Notes: a model not told the origin generated them from the letters alone. DNA of 64,000 nt from Verpa conica (GCA_033030425.1 JAUFSD010000012.1:124001-188000), one strand, 5' to 3'; counted from the stretch's first letter, positions 12,401 to 23,153 are shown. Numbers and translations are program-made.

Positions 12401-12732
12401 ATGACATTGACGACGAAGGTGCAGAAACCGATGGGTCCAGCACATCAACCAGACGCACTCGGGACCAAACAAGCAGCCAGTCACCAAGCATGAAGGCGTT
12501 CCAAGGCTTCCCATTCCACCACACCGATAATCCTTTCCCACACAATGATCCGATGGCCACAAACGCATCCACGCCCACATCTACAACCTCTTCCGCGATG
12601 GATTTCTTTATGATTCCCCACAACAATATGATGACGAGGAATAGCGTTGTGTCAGCTGTTGGCGGTGGAGGTGGGGAGTTAGACTTTCTGGCAAGCACGG
12701 CGGGATGGCATAGTCGGCGAGACGATGATTAA
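9445..12732 (+). CDS. tamA: Zn2Cys6 transcription factor, TamA/DAL81-like
   Basis: Exons 9445-9941, 10122-11275 and 11792-12732 join in frame to 863 aa. A Ser/Thr/Ala-rich start (residues 1-95) precedes a binuclear zinc cluster with Cys107, 110, 117, 126, 129 and 136 (CX2CX6CX8CX2CX6C), followed by a basic PQPRKRR stretch. The middle is a fungal_trans domain: GLQSNRHSQLIGPTSEYE, IVAPHGLSLINLYFRIVHPSFPILHKKVF, PPLLAAVYILALNWWSYD, QLVAVGQELGLHLDC and RKRLAWGLFMQDKWGALTHGRPSHI. I recognise this arrangement as that of TamA/DAL81 proteins, co-activators of GABA, urea and allantoin catabolic genes. The last exon adds an acidic and Ser/Thr/Asn-rich tail. It lies 3 kb beyond the permease, which fits a regulator of that locus, though TamA acts widely. 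The 516-nt second intron is unusually long and carries a candidate MITE. Confidence 0.82.
11321..11751. mobile_element. Candidate TA-flanked MITE inside an intron of the TamA-like gene
   Basis: The two ends are inverted copies sharing a 15-bp perfect core (TTTCGCGGCATTGCG at 11328-11342 and its complement near 11731-11745) and a weaker match outward to TACC. Both ends abut TA (11319-11320 and 11752-11753), as expected of Tc1/mariner-type target duplication. At 431 bp without coding capacity it would be non-autonomous. It explains why this intron is several times longer than the others in the window. Confidence 0.55.
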
Positions 12733-14481
12733 ATTCCTCCACCCCGCGATTCAAGAAAGGACATGCCATGGTAAAATAAGATGCTCTTCCGGCGCATCCT
12801 CGGTTAAGTGTATGCGTAGAAAACTAAAAAACAAAAAAGAAGGCGAACAAAGGGTGGAGACCGGTGTCCTTAACATGTCGCGAGGTTTTCCGCGGAGATG
12901 GCGAATTGTGCTCTTATTTTGGTTATCGTTAGAACATGTTGGGCTTAGCGGCAGAAATGCTTGGTAGGCATGGGTGGATGATGACACCTGACTGGGGGAT
13001 GGCCTAAGGCCCTCATGTGAGGTTCGCTTTGGATTGGTGAAGGGGTGGATGGCGAAATTTCTTCCCAGATGGCTTTTTTTTTTTTTTTCTTTTCCTTTCT
13101 TCCGATCTTTTTTGTGGGCAGGTTTGTTTTCTTCGGGTAAAGCCCTGGGTTTTTTGGGTAAGGGAAGTTGATCACATCATCCAGGGGTGTGAATTCGGCA
13201 ACGACTTTTATTTTTCTTCTTCCGTTCTTTATTAGAAAGCTGGGTGTTTTATTATAGGGCGATCGCTTGTAGGGTTTTATTATACTGTGAAGTATGGGAT
13301 CTGTACTTGGCTGATTGCTTGATAGTATGGATGTTGATGGTATCTTTTTTTTTCTACTGCGGCGGTTGAGTTTTATGCTGGGCTTGGGTGGTGGGGTTTC
13401 GTTGCTTGATCTCTTGGGAGTTGTGTTGGATCTGCGGGTAGCTACTCTAGCAATGATGTATACGTTTACGTTAAGAACGAAAGAGAAATCACTGGTCCGT
13501 ATGTAGGTATCCGTGTTTTCGTTCCGTTTGCGCGTTGAGTTAATTTGGAGGAAGGTGTTGCAGGTACCCGTTCTATGCATGCCTGTCCAAAGAGTGGCTG
13601 AAGACAATTACTGGTTCGGTGAATGATGTCCGGAGCGGATGGAGTGAATATGTATGCTATCGCACCTTGCGAGCTAGGAGGCTACGTATGTGTACTGTAC
13701 AATTCACTCCTGAGCAATTTATAAAACCCTCGTACTCCTGGAATTGCTTGTACTTGTCATCTTTGTACACGTACTCAGTCCACTAATCACTATGGGTCTT
13801 GAGGCCGCAGTGCTTTAGATGTTCACGATAAATTTCGCCATTATTCAAGCCTATGGTACCCGGTACCCTATACACCCACAAGCACCCATCACTGCGATTC
13901 GGTAGGATTCAAATGCCGGCTGCGCAGCCGGTAGGCCCGGAATTGTGGGGTGCATGGGAAAAAAAAAAAAAAAAAAGGACCGTGTGTGGCACGGGTTTAG
14001 GTTAAAATCAATGGTTTTTCTTACTCAATCGATTAACTAATATATTGCGGCCTTTTCTGCGTTGTGGATTTAGGATGCTGCAGGCGACTTCCTTCCTAAA
14101 TATATAAGTACCTATCAGTGCTTGCGGACATTTTATCATTATACATACATACGGGTGGCTATGAGTTGTCTTTCACTGATATGTAGATGCTAAATCCGGC
14201 GAATTAAGGCTGATTCATGCGGAGGATATAGCTAGACAAGATGCCCTTTGGGTGGATCTACTTATTCAGAGCTCTATCGTGGTTCGCTCACAAGGTACTG
14301 CCTACGAAATCAATTCAAGGTCATAGCACAGACTGGTAGCTCCCCACCACCGGAAATATTTCCTCTCTTTTGCCATCTAGAATTCTCACCACCGTATCGT
14401 CTACCGACATGCTACGGTAAAAGGGACAAAGGCAAAACACTGACACGAGTTTTGATGTGAGGTTTAAAATTGAGCGACAGA

Positions 14482-14729
14482 TGGGGTTATCCCTTAGACC
14501 GTCAACGGTCCCGAGTGGGACCGGTCTTTGCCACAACCCCCGGTTTTCCAGCCTTGCTGCCCAACCACTAGCTATATAACCCATCGAATTTATAATGATA
14601 ATGGTTTAGGTTATGTAGTCTAAATTTTCTAGCATAATTTCTATAATATCTAGAGGTGTTGTGGTTGGGTATATCATTGAAAGACCGGTCTCAAACGGTT
14701 GTGTGTGACGGTTTAAGAGATAATCCTCA
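14482..14729. mobile_element. Short palindromic element with diverged terminal inverted repeats
   Basis: The left arm (about 14482-14540) and right arm (about 14655-14729) are inverted copies: AAAGACCGGTC cores face each other and the outer ends match as TTATCCCTTAGACCGTCA against TTATCTCTTAAACCGTCA. The outer-end differences are nearly all transitions; the right arm also carries a roughly 17-nt insertion. About 248 bp, no coding capacity, so a MITE-like remnant, possibly altered by repeat-induced point mutation. Confidence 0.5.
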
Positions 14730-15369
14730 AGGCAGATCCTGCCACATCTATTCATGGAGTAATCATTTAGATACAGTCTTAGCGCAGCCCCTCCTCTCTA
14801 GGTGTCATAGTCCGCCATTATGTTACCAGATTGTGACAGCGTAACTGCAACTACCGGAAATGCCCTTAAGACACAAAAAAAAGCCATAAGTGCAATAAAA
14901 CGGTATTGGATTCCGACTGGTTGACTTGATTCTTCTGACAATATGGTGGCTTTGAGAGCTCGATGATAATTATTCATGCAATAAGTTTTGTGCCTTCACT
15001 AGGTATAATACTACTACTTAGGGTTGGATTCTGTCTGGGAGCCTGACTTAGATGACAAAAAGCATATGAGATATCATTTCTGTGGCTACATTACCACGCT
15101 TATAATGTACTACTAGTCTTATTAAAAACCTAGCCGCCTTATAACAATCCTATACCCTTACAAATAGTAGGAGTATTACTTCATAACTTCAATGATATCT
15201 CACATGGGTTGATATGTCCTAGTGCGGGGAAGTAAGGCGCAATATTCTTGGTATTGCGGGAATGCTATAAGATAATGGGTAAAAGCTTTCCGAGGCTAGC
15301 ACGAGCTTTATCTACAGGCACAGTTTATATAGCTCTTTTATGTGCGAGGGTGACCTACCGTAGAGATTA

Positions 15370-15863
15370 GCGAGTAGGCCCATGGGCTTATAACAAAGTA
15401 GAGAATATAGCACAATACAAACACATAATCAGTTTAAGTTGGAAGACGATGTATCAATCTGCTTTTGAGGCACATCAGCCTTAAAGAAGCCGCCCAAGCT
15501 CTCCGAGAGCAACCTCATACAATGTGGCTCGAATATGATACGTCATAACGCATACTCTTCATACCAAGCTGCACTATGCAGTGCTCTTTCCTTCCACTTT
15601 GCTATTACTCGTAGTCGTCAAGTGTTTTTCGGAACATGGTAATGTGGAGAGTGGCATGCTTATCTTATCAGCTCACATTCGCGAGCTTGTGAGCTTCTAC
15701 CATTCGCTAAATCTTATGATTATTATTCTTTAACCCCCGGTCCAACAAATCTCTGTCCTCCATCTCGTGTATTTTGTGGATCTCAGTGAGCGACATGGAG
15801 TTCCCAGTCACCCTATTCCGTAAAACGCTTGACAACAACGAGTAAGCCCATGGGCCTACTCGC
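15370..15863. repeat. 21-bp perfect inverted repeat pair 452 bp apart
   Basis: Positions 15370-15390 and 15843-15863 are perfect inverted copies of a 21-mer centred on the palindrome GCCCATGGGC. The intervening 452 bases show no gene. It could be the ends of a MITE or two sites for a dimeric binding protein. No target duplication is obvious. Confidence 0.5.
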
Positions 15864-16342
15864 CAACATGGGATTTAGGCATTTTATGGGAGAGAAGCGG
15901 TGTTGAGCTAATCTTTTTTTTTCTTCTTTTCTTTCTTTTTCAGGAAGCATCACTGTGGGCTGGTTTCAATGTACCTTCAGTCTCACATGTCAAAACCTGT
16001 TTTTGATTCTAGTACATTGAAATCTAGTAAAAAGTTTAGGCCGATCATTCTTCACATGCATTGGGAAATTAATAAGCTGGAAGTGGTGGTTAGGGTTAAA
16101 ATTGAAGATGGCTAGATTTCAGCACACTATAACTATCATCAATAATTTCCCAAACGTCATACGTGGTGACCTAGCACCTGAAGACCAAATTATAGTAGAT
16201 TACTAAATGAAATAAATCCAAGATCTCCTACATTGTGTAGCTGGCCTAAGTTCTATTTATCAGGTTGCGACTAACTTAGTTAGGGATGTCGGGGATGAAA
16301 CGTACTAATAACCTAGTCTTGTTCTAGAGATACAGGGTTACA

Positions 16343-17620
16343 TTACTGCCCACGGAATTCAGGACTGGTTTCGCCTGGTCGAGGTTCGAAAGCGCCTAAC
16401 CTCCCAAATTGGGCATCTCTAGTGAGCCCTGGACTGCCGTAATCTGAAAGATGGCCCAACTCCCAACTGCCCGGGTGCCTTCCAAACAAACATCCCTTAG
16501 CAGCATCAAGATCGATGGATTGTCCAGCCGTCTGCGACGATATTCCGATTTGTATAGGAGCACCTTTGCGAGTTTGGTAATATGAGAGACGTGGATTAGT
16601 TTTTGAGAGTTCCTTCTTCATCTTCTCTCCATTGTATGCACAAGTATCTGGGCCCAGATCTTCTTTCAACGCCTCTGCAAGATCGAGAATGGCTCTATAT
16701 TTACCGATCCGATAGCCGGCCTGGTACAGCTGCGATTTGAAAAGGGCGTCGACCCAGAGGGCATACATGCCAAAGACCCAAAACAAGTGGAGGCCGCAAA
16801 CCACCTTCCAAACTAACTTTGAGAATCCGTACGAGTACCTGCCAGACGGATGATTCAGACAAGCAGTCATCTCAAAGTCTGTAGGGTACCGTGTTCCGTT
16901 GAGGAGCAAATAGGAATCGAAGACATCAATGCCGCTCTCAAAGTCCTCTAATGGGATCATTGATTCGTCCGGGAATACAATATATGGCGACGTATAGTTT
17001 GTATAACCGGTCATTGCGGACATGAATGTCGGGAACATGGCGATGTATGCTACTGAATAAAAGACAAACAGGATCTTTGGTATGTATCGTCTTGCAGAGA
17101 ATATATGTTTCGTTATGGCTACAATCATAGCCCACGGCTTCGCATCGAACGCTAGGGCGATATAGAACTCATAGCCAACACCTGATGATTCCGTAAGGTG
17201 GTTCAGTGTCGCGACGTAGACTTTGTGCGCGATCCAAAGTAGCACCAATTGTCCTCCGCGACCAACGATGATATCCCAAGTGATGTCAAGCGACTTTGCT
17301 ACCGTGAAGTCCAAGTTTCCAAACGAGAGATCGATCGATATTCCCTGTCCAACTGTTGAATAGTGTTTACCACGGGCTGTCTCCTGGCCTTCATTGTACA
17401 GTGTTGGGGTCCCCGAGCCAGGGCATAGGTCTCTGGCGAAGCTTCTAGCGTGAATCAAGAGGAACAGACCAGAAAACAGGAATGCCCCGGCAAAGCACAA
17501 TACGGGTATAAGTATTATTAATGCTTTGCGTTTCCGTTCCTTTATGGATATTCGCGATAGAGGTATTGGAGGAAGGTAGGTCGTGCTGCCCCGGGTGCGT
17601 TGATACTCGTGATCAAACAT
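16343..17620 (-). CDS. Uncharacterised fungal multi-pass membrane protein
   Basis: Single-exon frame of 425 aa starting at the ATG at 17620-17618. Charged N-terminus, then a clear membrane segment at about 33-57 (ALIILIPVLCFAGAFLFSG), a soluble stretch with YSTVGQGISIDLSFGNLDFTVAKSLDITWDIIVGRGGQ, and further membrane segments near 115-135, 180-205 and 268-292. Candidate N-glycosylation sites (NYTS, NGTR) lie in the loop at about 210-255. The C-terminal 110 residues are polar and probably cytosolic. The STVGQG...WDIIVGRGGQ block resembles an uncharacterised membrane family seen in many Pezizomycotina; I know no function. It is flanked by gene-poor DNA on both sides. Confidence 0.75.
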   Translation of the reverse strand: MFDHEYQRTRGSTTYLPPIPLSRISIKERKRKALIILIPVLCFAGAFLFSGLFLLIHARSFARDLCPGSGTPTLYNEGQETARGKHYSTVGQGISIDLSFGNLDFTVAKSLDITWDIIVGRGGQLVLLWIAHKVYVATLNHLTESSGVGYEFYIALAFDAKPWAMIVAITKHIFSARRYIPKILFVFYSVAYIAMFPTFMSAMTGYTNYTSPYIVFPDESMIPLEDFESGIDVFDSYLLLNGTRYPTDFEMTACLNHPSGRYSYGFSKLVWKVVCGLHLFWVFGMYALWVDALFKSQLYQAGYRIGKYRAILDLAEALKEDLGPDTCAYNGEKMKKELSKTNPRLSYYQTRKGAPIQIGISSQTAGQSIDLDAAKGCLFGRHPGSWELGHLSDYGSPGLTRDAQFGRLGAFEPRPGETSPEFRGQ

Positions 17621-19262
17621 TATAGTGTTTTAGTGAAAAACTATGCTTGCCTTTTTGGATTAGAGAGTGATAGTTCTATGCTGGATAGGGGAATTACTTT
17701 ATTCTGACACCAGATGAGCTCCGTAGGTCATAGATCAGGGACCTGACATGAATACACCCGCGCTAGAAGGATAGAGCTTACGTTGATGAGTTTACTTGGG
17801 CTTGCTGATGGAGATCATGATACAGGTTTTCCAAGAGGGGCTGACACATGGTGGGGCTGAAGGCGATGGGGAAAAAGCAAAGTTGACTGATAACCATGAG
17901 TCGCATTTAGATCACCATCTTTATTTATCCACGGCCACAACTCCGCCACATGGTGAGCTACGTGGCGGAGGAACATCGCCTGCTCTACACACCTATTGTA
18001 TTGTAAATATATCTTGTAAGCTATCCGGGCATAGGTGCAAGTGCTCTCACAGGTACTGTGCAATCCACTAGTTTATCTCTTTTTTATATGGTTTTCAATA
18101 CCCAAGAATAACCACCCTTTGGGGAGAAAAACCGCCAAATGGCAACAGTAATAATTATAGAACTTGAATATATGTGTCAGAGAACTATACCTTCTAGCTG
18201 AATTACCTATAAAAAAGCCCTGGACCCCCCCAATAGAGCTTCTTCGATAACATGAGTACAGCTGCAAAATCTTCTGAAAAGTCGACTAATTGCCAAGATA
18301 CACCCAGAGGATGACTGCATTATCTTGGTACTTGTATCCCTCTGGATTGGTCGTCGCTCTAGGCACACTGAGGGGTACTAGCAAACTGGCCCCTCTTCGT
18401 GCCCTAGTTAGCACCCGGGCTAGCTCCGCGGAATTATTATGGAGGTCTTGTGTTACTACGAGGTGGTATTATCCAGAGGCTGAATTCATTTCATCCAATA
18501 TAATGCAATGCAACGACTGAAGATAGCCTATAACCTAATTGCGGGTGATATTCTGTGAAGCTCTTCGCTTCTTATTAAGGCGTGGTGCGCTATATATTGG
18601 ATATGAAACAAGGTTTCTATGAGATTTGATCTTCTGGAAGATACAAATAGGGCTACTCTATGGCATCTAGTTTATTGAATGCCCTGGGTGAGATAGATTC
18701 TGATCCCCAAGAAGCACAGTTGCATTTTAAAGACTCACAGCCTTGCAATATTATGATTTATGAAGTGAATTACTGACTCTATATTATACAGAAAACAGGA
18801 CTAACGCGTATTTCTGCCGAGGATTGCACTGATGACGAGAGGCTTTTAGTAGAAATAAAAATTCAGACCGACTCTGTGCTGTCACAAGACTGCCAGGACC
18901 GCCCTCCCAGGCTCGAGAAATAAAAGTGCAACTACGTACGCATGAGAAATCTCAAAGGAATTCAAGTACCGCACAGATTAATACCATATAATCAGAAATA
19001 TTTCTACCGATGTAGGGAAGCCTCCTACTATGTAATATAGCCTGCTCCCATACTTTTTATGAATGTATCTTCGTATACTTCAATATCAACAGGTTTCCTA
19101 CAGAAATCACGGTTCCCGGCTATAAATCCAATAGTCTGGGACCTCATCTTCGGCCGTGGTAACTCCAAGGGACGGAAGATAAGATTCGTTCCACCTACGT
19201 CGCTATGAGCTATGGCAGTGTGTCAATAAACCTATACAAGAGCTATCAAGAACTATGGATGT
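17621..19262. other. Intergenic, no gene recognised
   Basis: About 1.6 kb. It contains a short hairpin at 17941-17970 (9-bp stem CTCCGCCAC/GTGGCGGAG, 12-nt loop) and otherwise AT-leaning sequence without convincing coding frames. Frames at 17796-18071 and 18290-18520 are short and family-less. Confidence 0.5.
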
Positions 19263-21292
19263 TTATTTACTTGTAATTGAAGCCTTTTCCATCTGAATTT
19301 CTATTTTCCATAGGTCTGAGATTTCTGCCCACTTGTTTATTAAAGGCTGCAAATTATTCTCATTAGATTAGTCGTATGATCTTCTTTCGCTCATCTAGTT
19401 TTTCAGGTCTAATCCTCTCCATAAGTGTTACATACCTGCCCTCTCAATTTCCTAACTTGCTCCATTTCTCCAGAAAGCAAGTTGTTCCTCCCAGTTCGAG
19501 CAGCCTCAAAGAATTCTGAGAGTGTGATATAGTTCCACTTCAAAGGGCCAGGGCCATCTAAATTTCTCTGTGGCATATTTCTGCCGATCCAGTTTTGACA
19601 GAACCCCATAAGCCCATCAGGACCACGCGGAATCTTGATTTTCCAGCGTTTTCTCAGGTTCTGTTTTGAGGACAAGCATACACTCGAAAAGAATATATCG
19701 GGGCAGCAGGGTATATGCAATTCTACTTCGTCTAGTCGGGGGAATTGCCTCCCCATATTCGACGGTGACAGTAGCTGACAATGATGCTTCGTACCATGGG
19801 CCTCGATTCCCGGATCTGCATCAGCCGGTATGAACACCAATTTTTGAAGTGTACTGGACGAAGGCTCGAGCAGTTTGAATAGGCCACTGATAGTCAATCT
19901 GGAGGCTAGTCCACCGTCAACCGTGACTGAAACTAGTCTATTGAGATTACAAGGACCAAACTTCTCCAGAAACGTGTCGTCTATTCTCCATTCCTGCTCC
20001 GCGTCAAAGGACTTTAGGCTTAACCTGAGATGTCGGAGCCTCCTCCAGTCCCTTTGAGGGCCAAAAGATGTGATGCTGTGTAGCTCTTTACAATGCCTGG
20101 TAATGCTTTCAGGCTCAGTGTATCCATTTCTCTCGCAGATTTCTAATAGCTGATCAATTTGGCTGTTCGAGTCTTGAAGGAAACCAGCCCGGCTCCGGTA
20201 CCATCTAACTGGGTGTGGAGGGTCGAGCTTGAGTTGAAACTCTCTCAGTGAAATTTTATCAGAGCGACGGAGGAGGCCTTTTAATACCGGTCTCCAGAGT
20301 TTTTGTGGCAGTGTTGCAAATATCGTTGTTGGGAATTGAATATGGCTAAGGATTGGCCGCACCAGAAAATGAGAGAGGATGTCGAGAAGAATTAAACTAT
20401 CTACGTTCCACGCCCATCGTGGGAGAGTATCCTTTACAAGATAATCCAGGTCCCAGAACGATACCCCACTAAAGATCTGACAATAAGGCCCACCGTATAT
20501 TCGCGCTTTGTCGAGCATTTCCTTGACGAGAATCATATTGTATATCTCGCCCGGATTCCCGAGATACAAGGCGATACCGCTATGTCTCAGGAAAGGGAAA
20601 TCTTCAAAGAGTCTCATTGCTAACCCGCCAGCTGGAAACCGCATACTATCAAAGGAGGCAAGATTGCTGATATCCAGCTCTATGAATTCTCCGCCGACCA
20701 CCCCGGAAAGAACGTATTTGAGCGCCCAATGATGCCACCGTGAGCAGGTGAGTCGCATAGCGAATGAATCTATAACCCGGTGCTTGAGCGACCTGAACCG
20801 TATAGTCCCGTACGGCGTATCTCTCCGGGAGCAGATACAAATGTCATTTGACGTTTGTGTTTCGTTATAGACAGTGCTGAGTATCTGGTCGAGAATCTCC
20901 ATTGGTAGTCTTTGGGTTAGGTCTTCGCGCAGCGGCGGCGAGGGTTCTTCGACGTTCAGCGGTAGGTTCCAGGAGCCATTGTCAGTCAGAATTGCGCTCC
21001 GGACACACGAGTTGTGTTTTCGAAAGGCAGCACGCAAGACTGTGGCCTCCAGGGCTACTTTTGAGTCTGAGCCCTCAAGTTCGTATGGGTACGGTGGTGC
21101 CGTGCATCGACACTCTTGTAATCGCCCGGTGCGGTAATTGCTACTCTGGGTACGGCGGTCCATTCGGTCCATTCTGTACTGCGCATACAAGCTGTCGTGG
21201 TGAATGTGTGATGCGGTTGCTGGCGGCCTAACCTCACATATTGGCGATTTGTGTCTGAACCCTAACCCTACTGGTTTGTCACATTTCTGCAC
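19263..21292 (-). CDS. F-box-like protein
   Basis: Exon 1 (21292-19436) and a short second exon (19346-19263) give about 646 aa. The intron 19435-19347 has a GTATGT donor, a GACTAAT branch site and a TTTGCAG acceptor, and the join adds 27 residues before a TAA; reading through instead stops within eight codons. Near residues 125-165, EDLTQRLPMEILDQILSTVYNE...MRLTCSRWHHWALKYVL looks like an F-box. The rest has scattered Leu-rich stretches but no repeat I can define. F-box proteins link substrates to SCF ubiquitin ligases. Start is uncertain: in-frame ATGs occur further in and the first 60 residues are low in secondary-structure signal. Confidence 0.7.
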
Positions 21293-22582
21293 AAAAAGTA
21301 GTCATTATTTAGGTAAAGAGGTCTAGTCATCTGTGATTTTGGGGGTTATAAAGAATTTAGACCTAAGAAGGGGCTAGAATATCGCAAGACAAAGCATTCA
21401 CTAATTGTATACGTATACCACATCCACGATAAACCCGCCGGGAGTGTTGGACTATACGTGGGTGACAAAATAGAATAGAGAGGTATAAGCCGAATTAAGT
21501 GAATATAGGCGGATACACTCATAAAAAGCCTGGTGAAATTCATCTAGTAGAGTTCCTAGGCCCTTGGGGACAATTCCGCCCTTTCTAGGAAACACTTTTA
21601 GAGATCAGTAGTTGATACATTACCTATAGGGCTGAGACAGTCTATGCCGGTCGGTAATTTAACTTGTACTATTTGTACTGCAGTGACAGGCATTTGGTTC
21701 TGTTGCTACCGAATCGTTAGGAGATGAGCCATCTAGGTTAGCGGTCCTTAACAAATACCGTCATTACTATGTAGATCATAACATAGCCTTATCGTGTGAC
21801 TTGGCTAAGCTTAAATAGTATATATCTGCTTCAGAGTAGGTACAGACGTGTTCGGTCATAGAACGATGAAAATGGAGCATCCCGTCCGCTCTGCTGTACC
21901 CAATCATCGTATCGCCTAGTTAGTACTGCAGTCGGTGACGATGTGGGAATCCTGGGTACTGAACTCTTTAGCTTTTTGCTCTCTCTGTCCAGGCTTGAGA
22001 TTCTTTGCTTCGGTAGGGCTCCATGTACTTATGCTTCGGTAAGGGTTGGGGTTGTATGCTAGGATTATGGACGCCTATAAGATCTCCCGCCTCCCTGAGC
22101 TTAGAACCCATAATAAGGTATCAATTAAGATAATATATGTACTTTATAATTCCATGGGTTATTGTTAACCATTAAATCTAATCTGAAGACTTAACTTAGC
22201 TGATAATAGAGTAATGAAGGTAGATGGTGGGTGACCTAGAATCAATGTCTAAATACACACCTTCGAGAGAAATAATAGAGGGGTAAACTTAGTATATACA
22301 TAGAAGATACTGCCTTAGGTACACAGTGGGTACTCAAATATAGTTGTTATCTGTCTTATTCGTCATTACGAATCAGCATGACCAGATACATGTACTTCTA
22401 CGAATATATTTTATACCCATCCATGTCGCTTATGGTCTTGCTATTAAAAAAGTTTATTGAAACTCAGTACCTTTGTGGTGGCTAATACTATTATAAAAGA
22501 ATATTTTGCTAGAAAACGCACTCATGAAACGAAATAATATAGATGGTATAGAGAATCTCAAAAACCCCACAACTCAATAAAT
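21293..22582. other. Intergenic, holds a 5S-like RNA sequence
   Basis: About 1.3 kb between the F-box-like and MGMT-type genes. The only recognisable item is the 5S rRNA-like sequence at 21850-21964. The remainder is AT-rich and shows no coding frame with family resemblance. Confidence 0.5.
21850..21964 (+). rRNA. Diverged 5S rRNA-like gene or pseudogene
   Basis: The segment keeps 5S hallmarks in order and spacing: CATAG early, ATCCCGTCCGCTC in loop C, then TTAGTACT, GGTGAC and GGGAATCC. The helices survive with sequence unlike the usual fungal 5S: helix I GTTCGGT (21850-21856) with ACTGAAC (21958-21964, one G-U pair); helix II ACGATGA with TCATCGT (21904-21910); helix III GAGC with GCTC; helix IV CCTAG with CTGGG; helix V TCG with CGA. 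A T5 run at 21972-21976 could end Pol III transcription. Dispersed 5S genes are normal in filamentous ascomycetes. Paired substitutions argue against simple decay, but the internal A-box region is much altered, so it may be a variant gene, a 5S-derived element or a pseudogene. Confidence 0.55.
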
Positions 22583-23153
22583 CTAGACCTTAAAGGCAGA
22601 CCACAGGTTATCCCGATTTATGAGCATACCCTTTGAATCAAACTTAACACCCTCTTCCTTTAGTAGCTCTAGTTTCTTCTCGCAATTGATTCCCGATGGC
22701 GCTTTCCTCCAGTCTCCCAGGAAGCCCCCGACATACTGTGGACAATGTGTGTTAGTAAGTCTTCAGAGAATGAAGGTTCCGGACATACCCCTGTCGAAGC
22801 AATAATACGGTGGCAAGGGACTTGTGGTGCATATGGATTGTTGCCTGTTGCTCATTAGGATAATGCAGTAGGAGGATATGGGAAGACATACGACAGGCGC
22901 CACCGACAGCTCTAGGAGACGACTTAAGGGCATCAGAGAGGGCTTTGTATGTGCTAACCCTTCCCTCAGGAATCTAAAGCTCAGGTTTTTAGGTTAGAGG
23001 TGTGGTAATCCAGGGAGGTGGGGGGGGTGGCAAAGTAACAAACCTGCTGCAAAAGCTCATAAACTTTCTATATTATAATTTATAAGTATACTATCTTCTC
23101 AATAGTGTTTAAAATGATGGAATAGATACCTCTTGGAACTCAGTAACGGTCAT
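22583..23153 (-). CDS. mgt1: Methylated-DNA-protein-cysteine methyltransferase (MGMT) domain protein
   Basis: Five small exons (23153-23130, 23067-23044, 22973-22892, 22844-22789, 22735-22583) with in-phase GT-AG introns give 112 aa. The product begins MTVTEFQEKVYELLQQ and continues IPEGRVSTYKALSDALKSSPRAVGGACR, the helix-turn-helix and arginine-finger region. Then comes VPCHRIIASTGYVGGFLG, whose PCHR motif holds the alkyl-acceptor Cys54, and KKLELLKEEGV near the end. This is the catalytic C-terminal half of O6-alkylguanine-DNA alkyltransferases; the N-terminal ribonuclease-like domain is absent, as in many short MGMT proteins. The cysteine argues for a suicide repair enzyme rather than an alkyltransferase-like protein with Trp there. 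It is invisible as a single ORF. The start lies 371 bp from the divergent dehydrogenase gene. Confidence 0.88.

Larger units (their letters stand above)
12733..16342. other. Gene-poor region with repeats
   Basis: About 3.6 kb with no convincing gene. It has homopolymers near 13073-13089 and 13961-13979 and the two inverted-repeat structures listed separately. A 220-codon minus-strand frame at 12945-13607 is Lys/Pro/Ser-rich and sits where the 3' UTR of the TamA-like gene is expected; I do not call it a gene. Confidence 0.5.

Noticed and set aside
12945..13607. 220-codon open frame on the minus strand
   Set aside because: Lys/Pro/Ser-rich, low complexity with homopolymer-derived Lys runs, no motif; it overlaps the likely 3' UTR of the TamA-like gene.
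21250..21275. Telomere-like CCCTAACCCTA
   Set aside because: Only two units inside the upstream region of the F-box-like gene; not a telomere or subtelomere signal.
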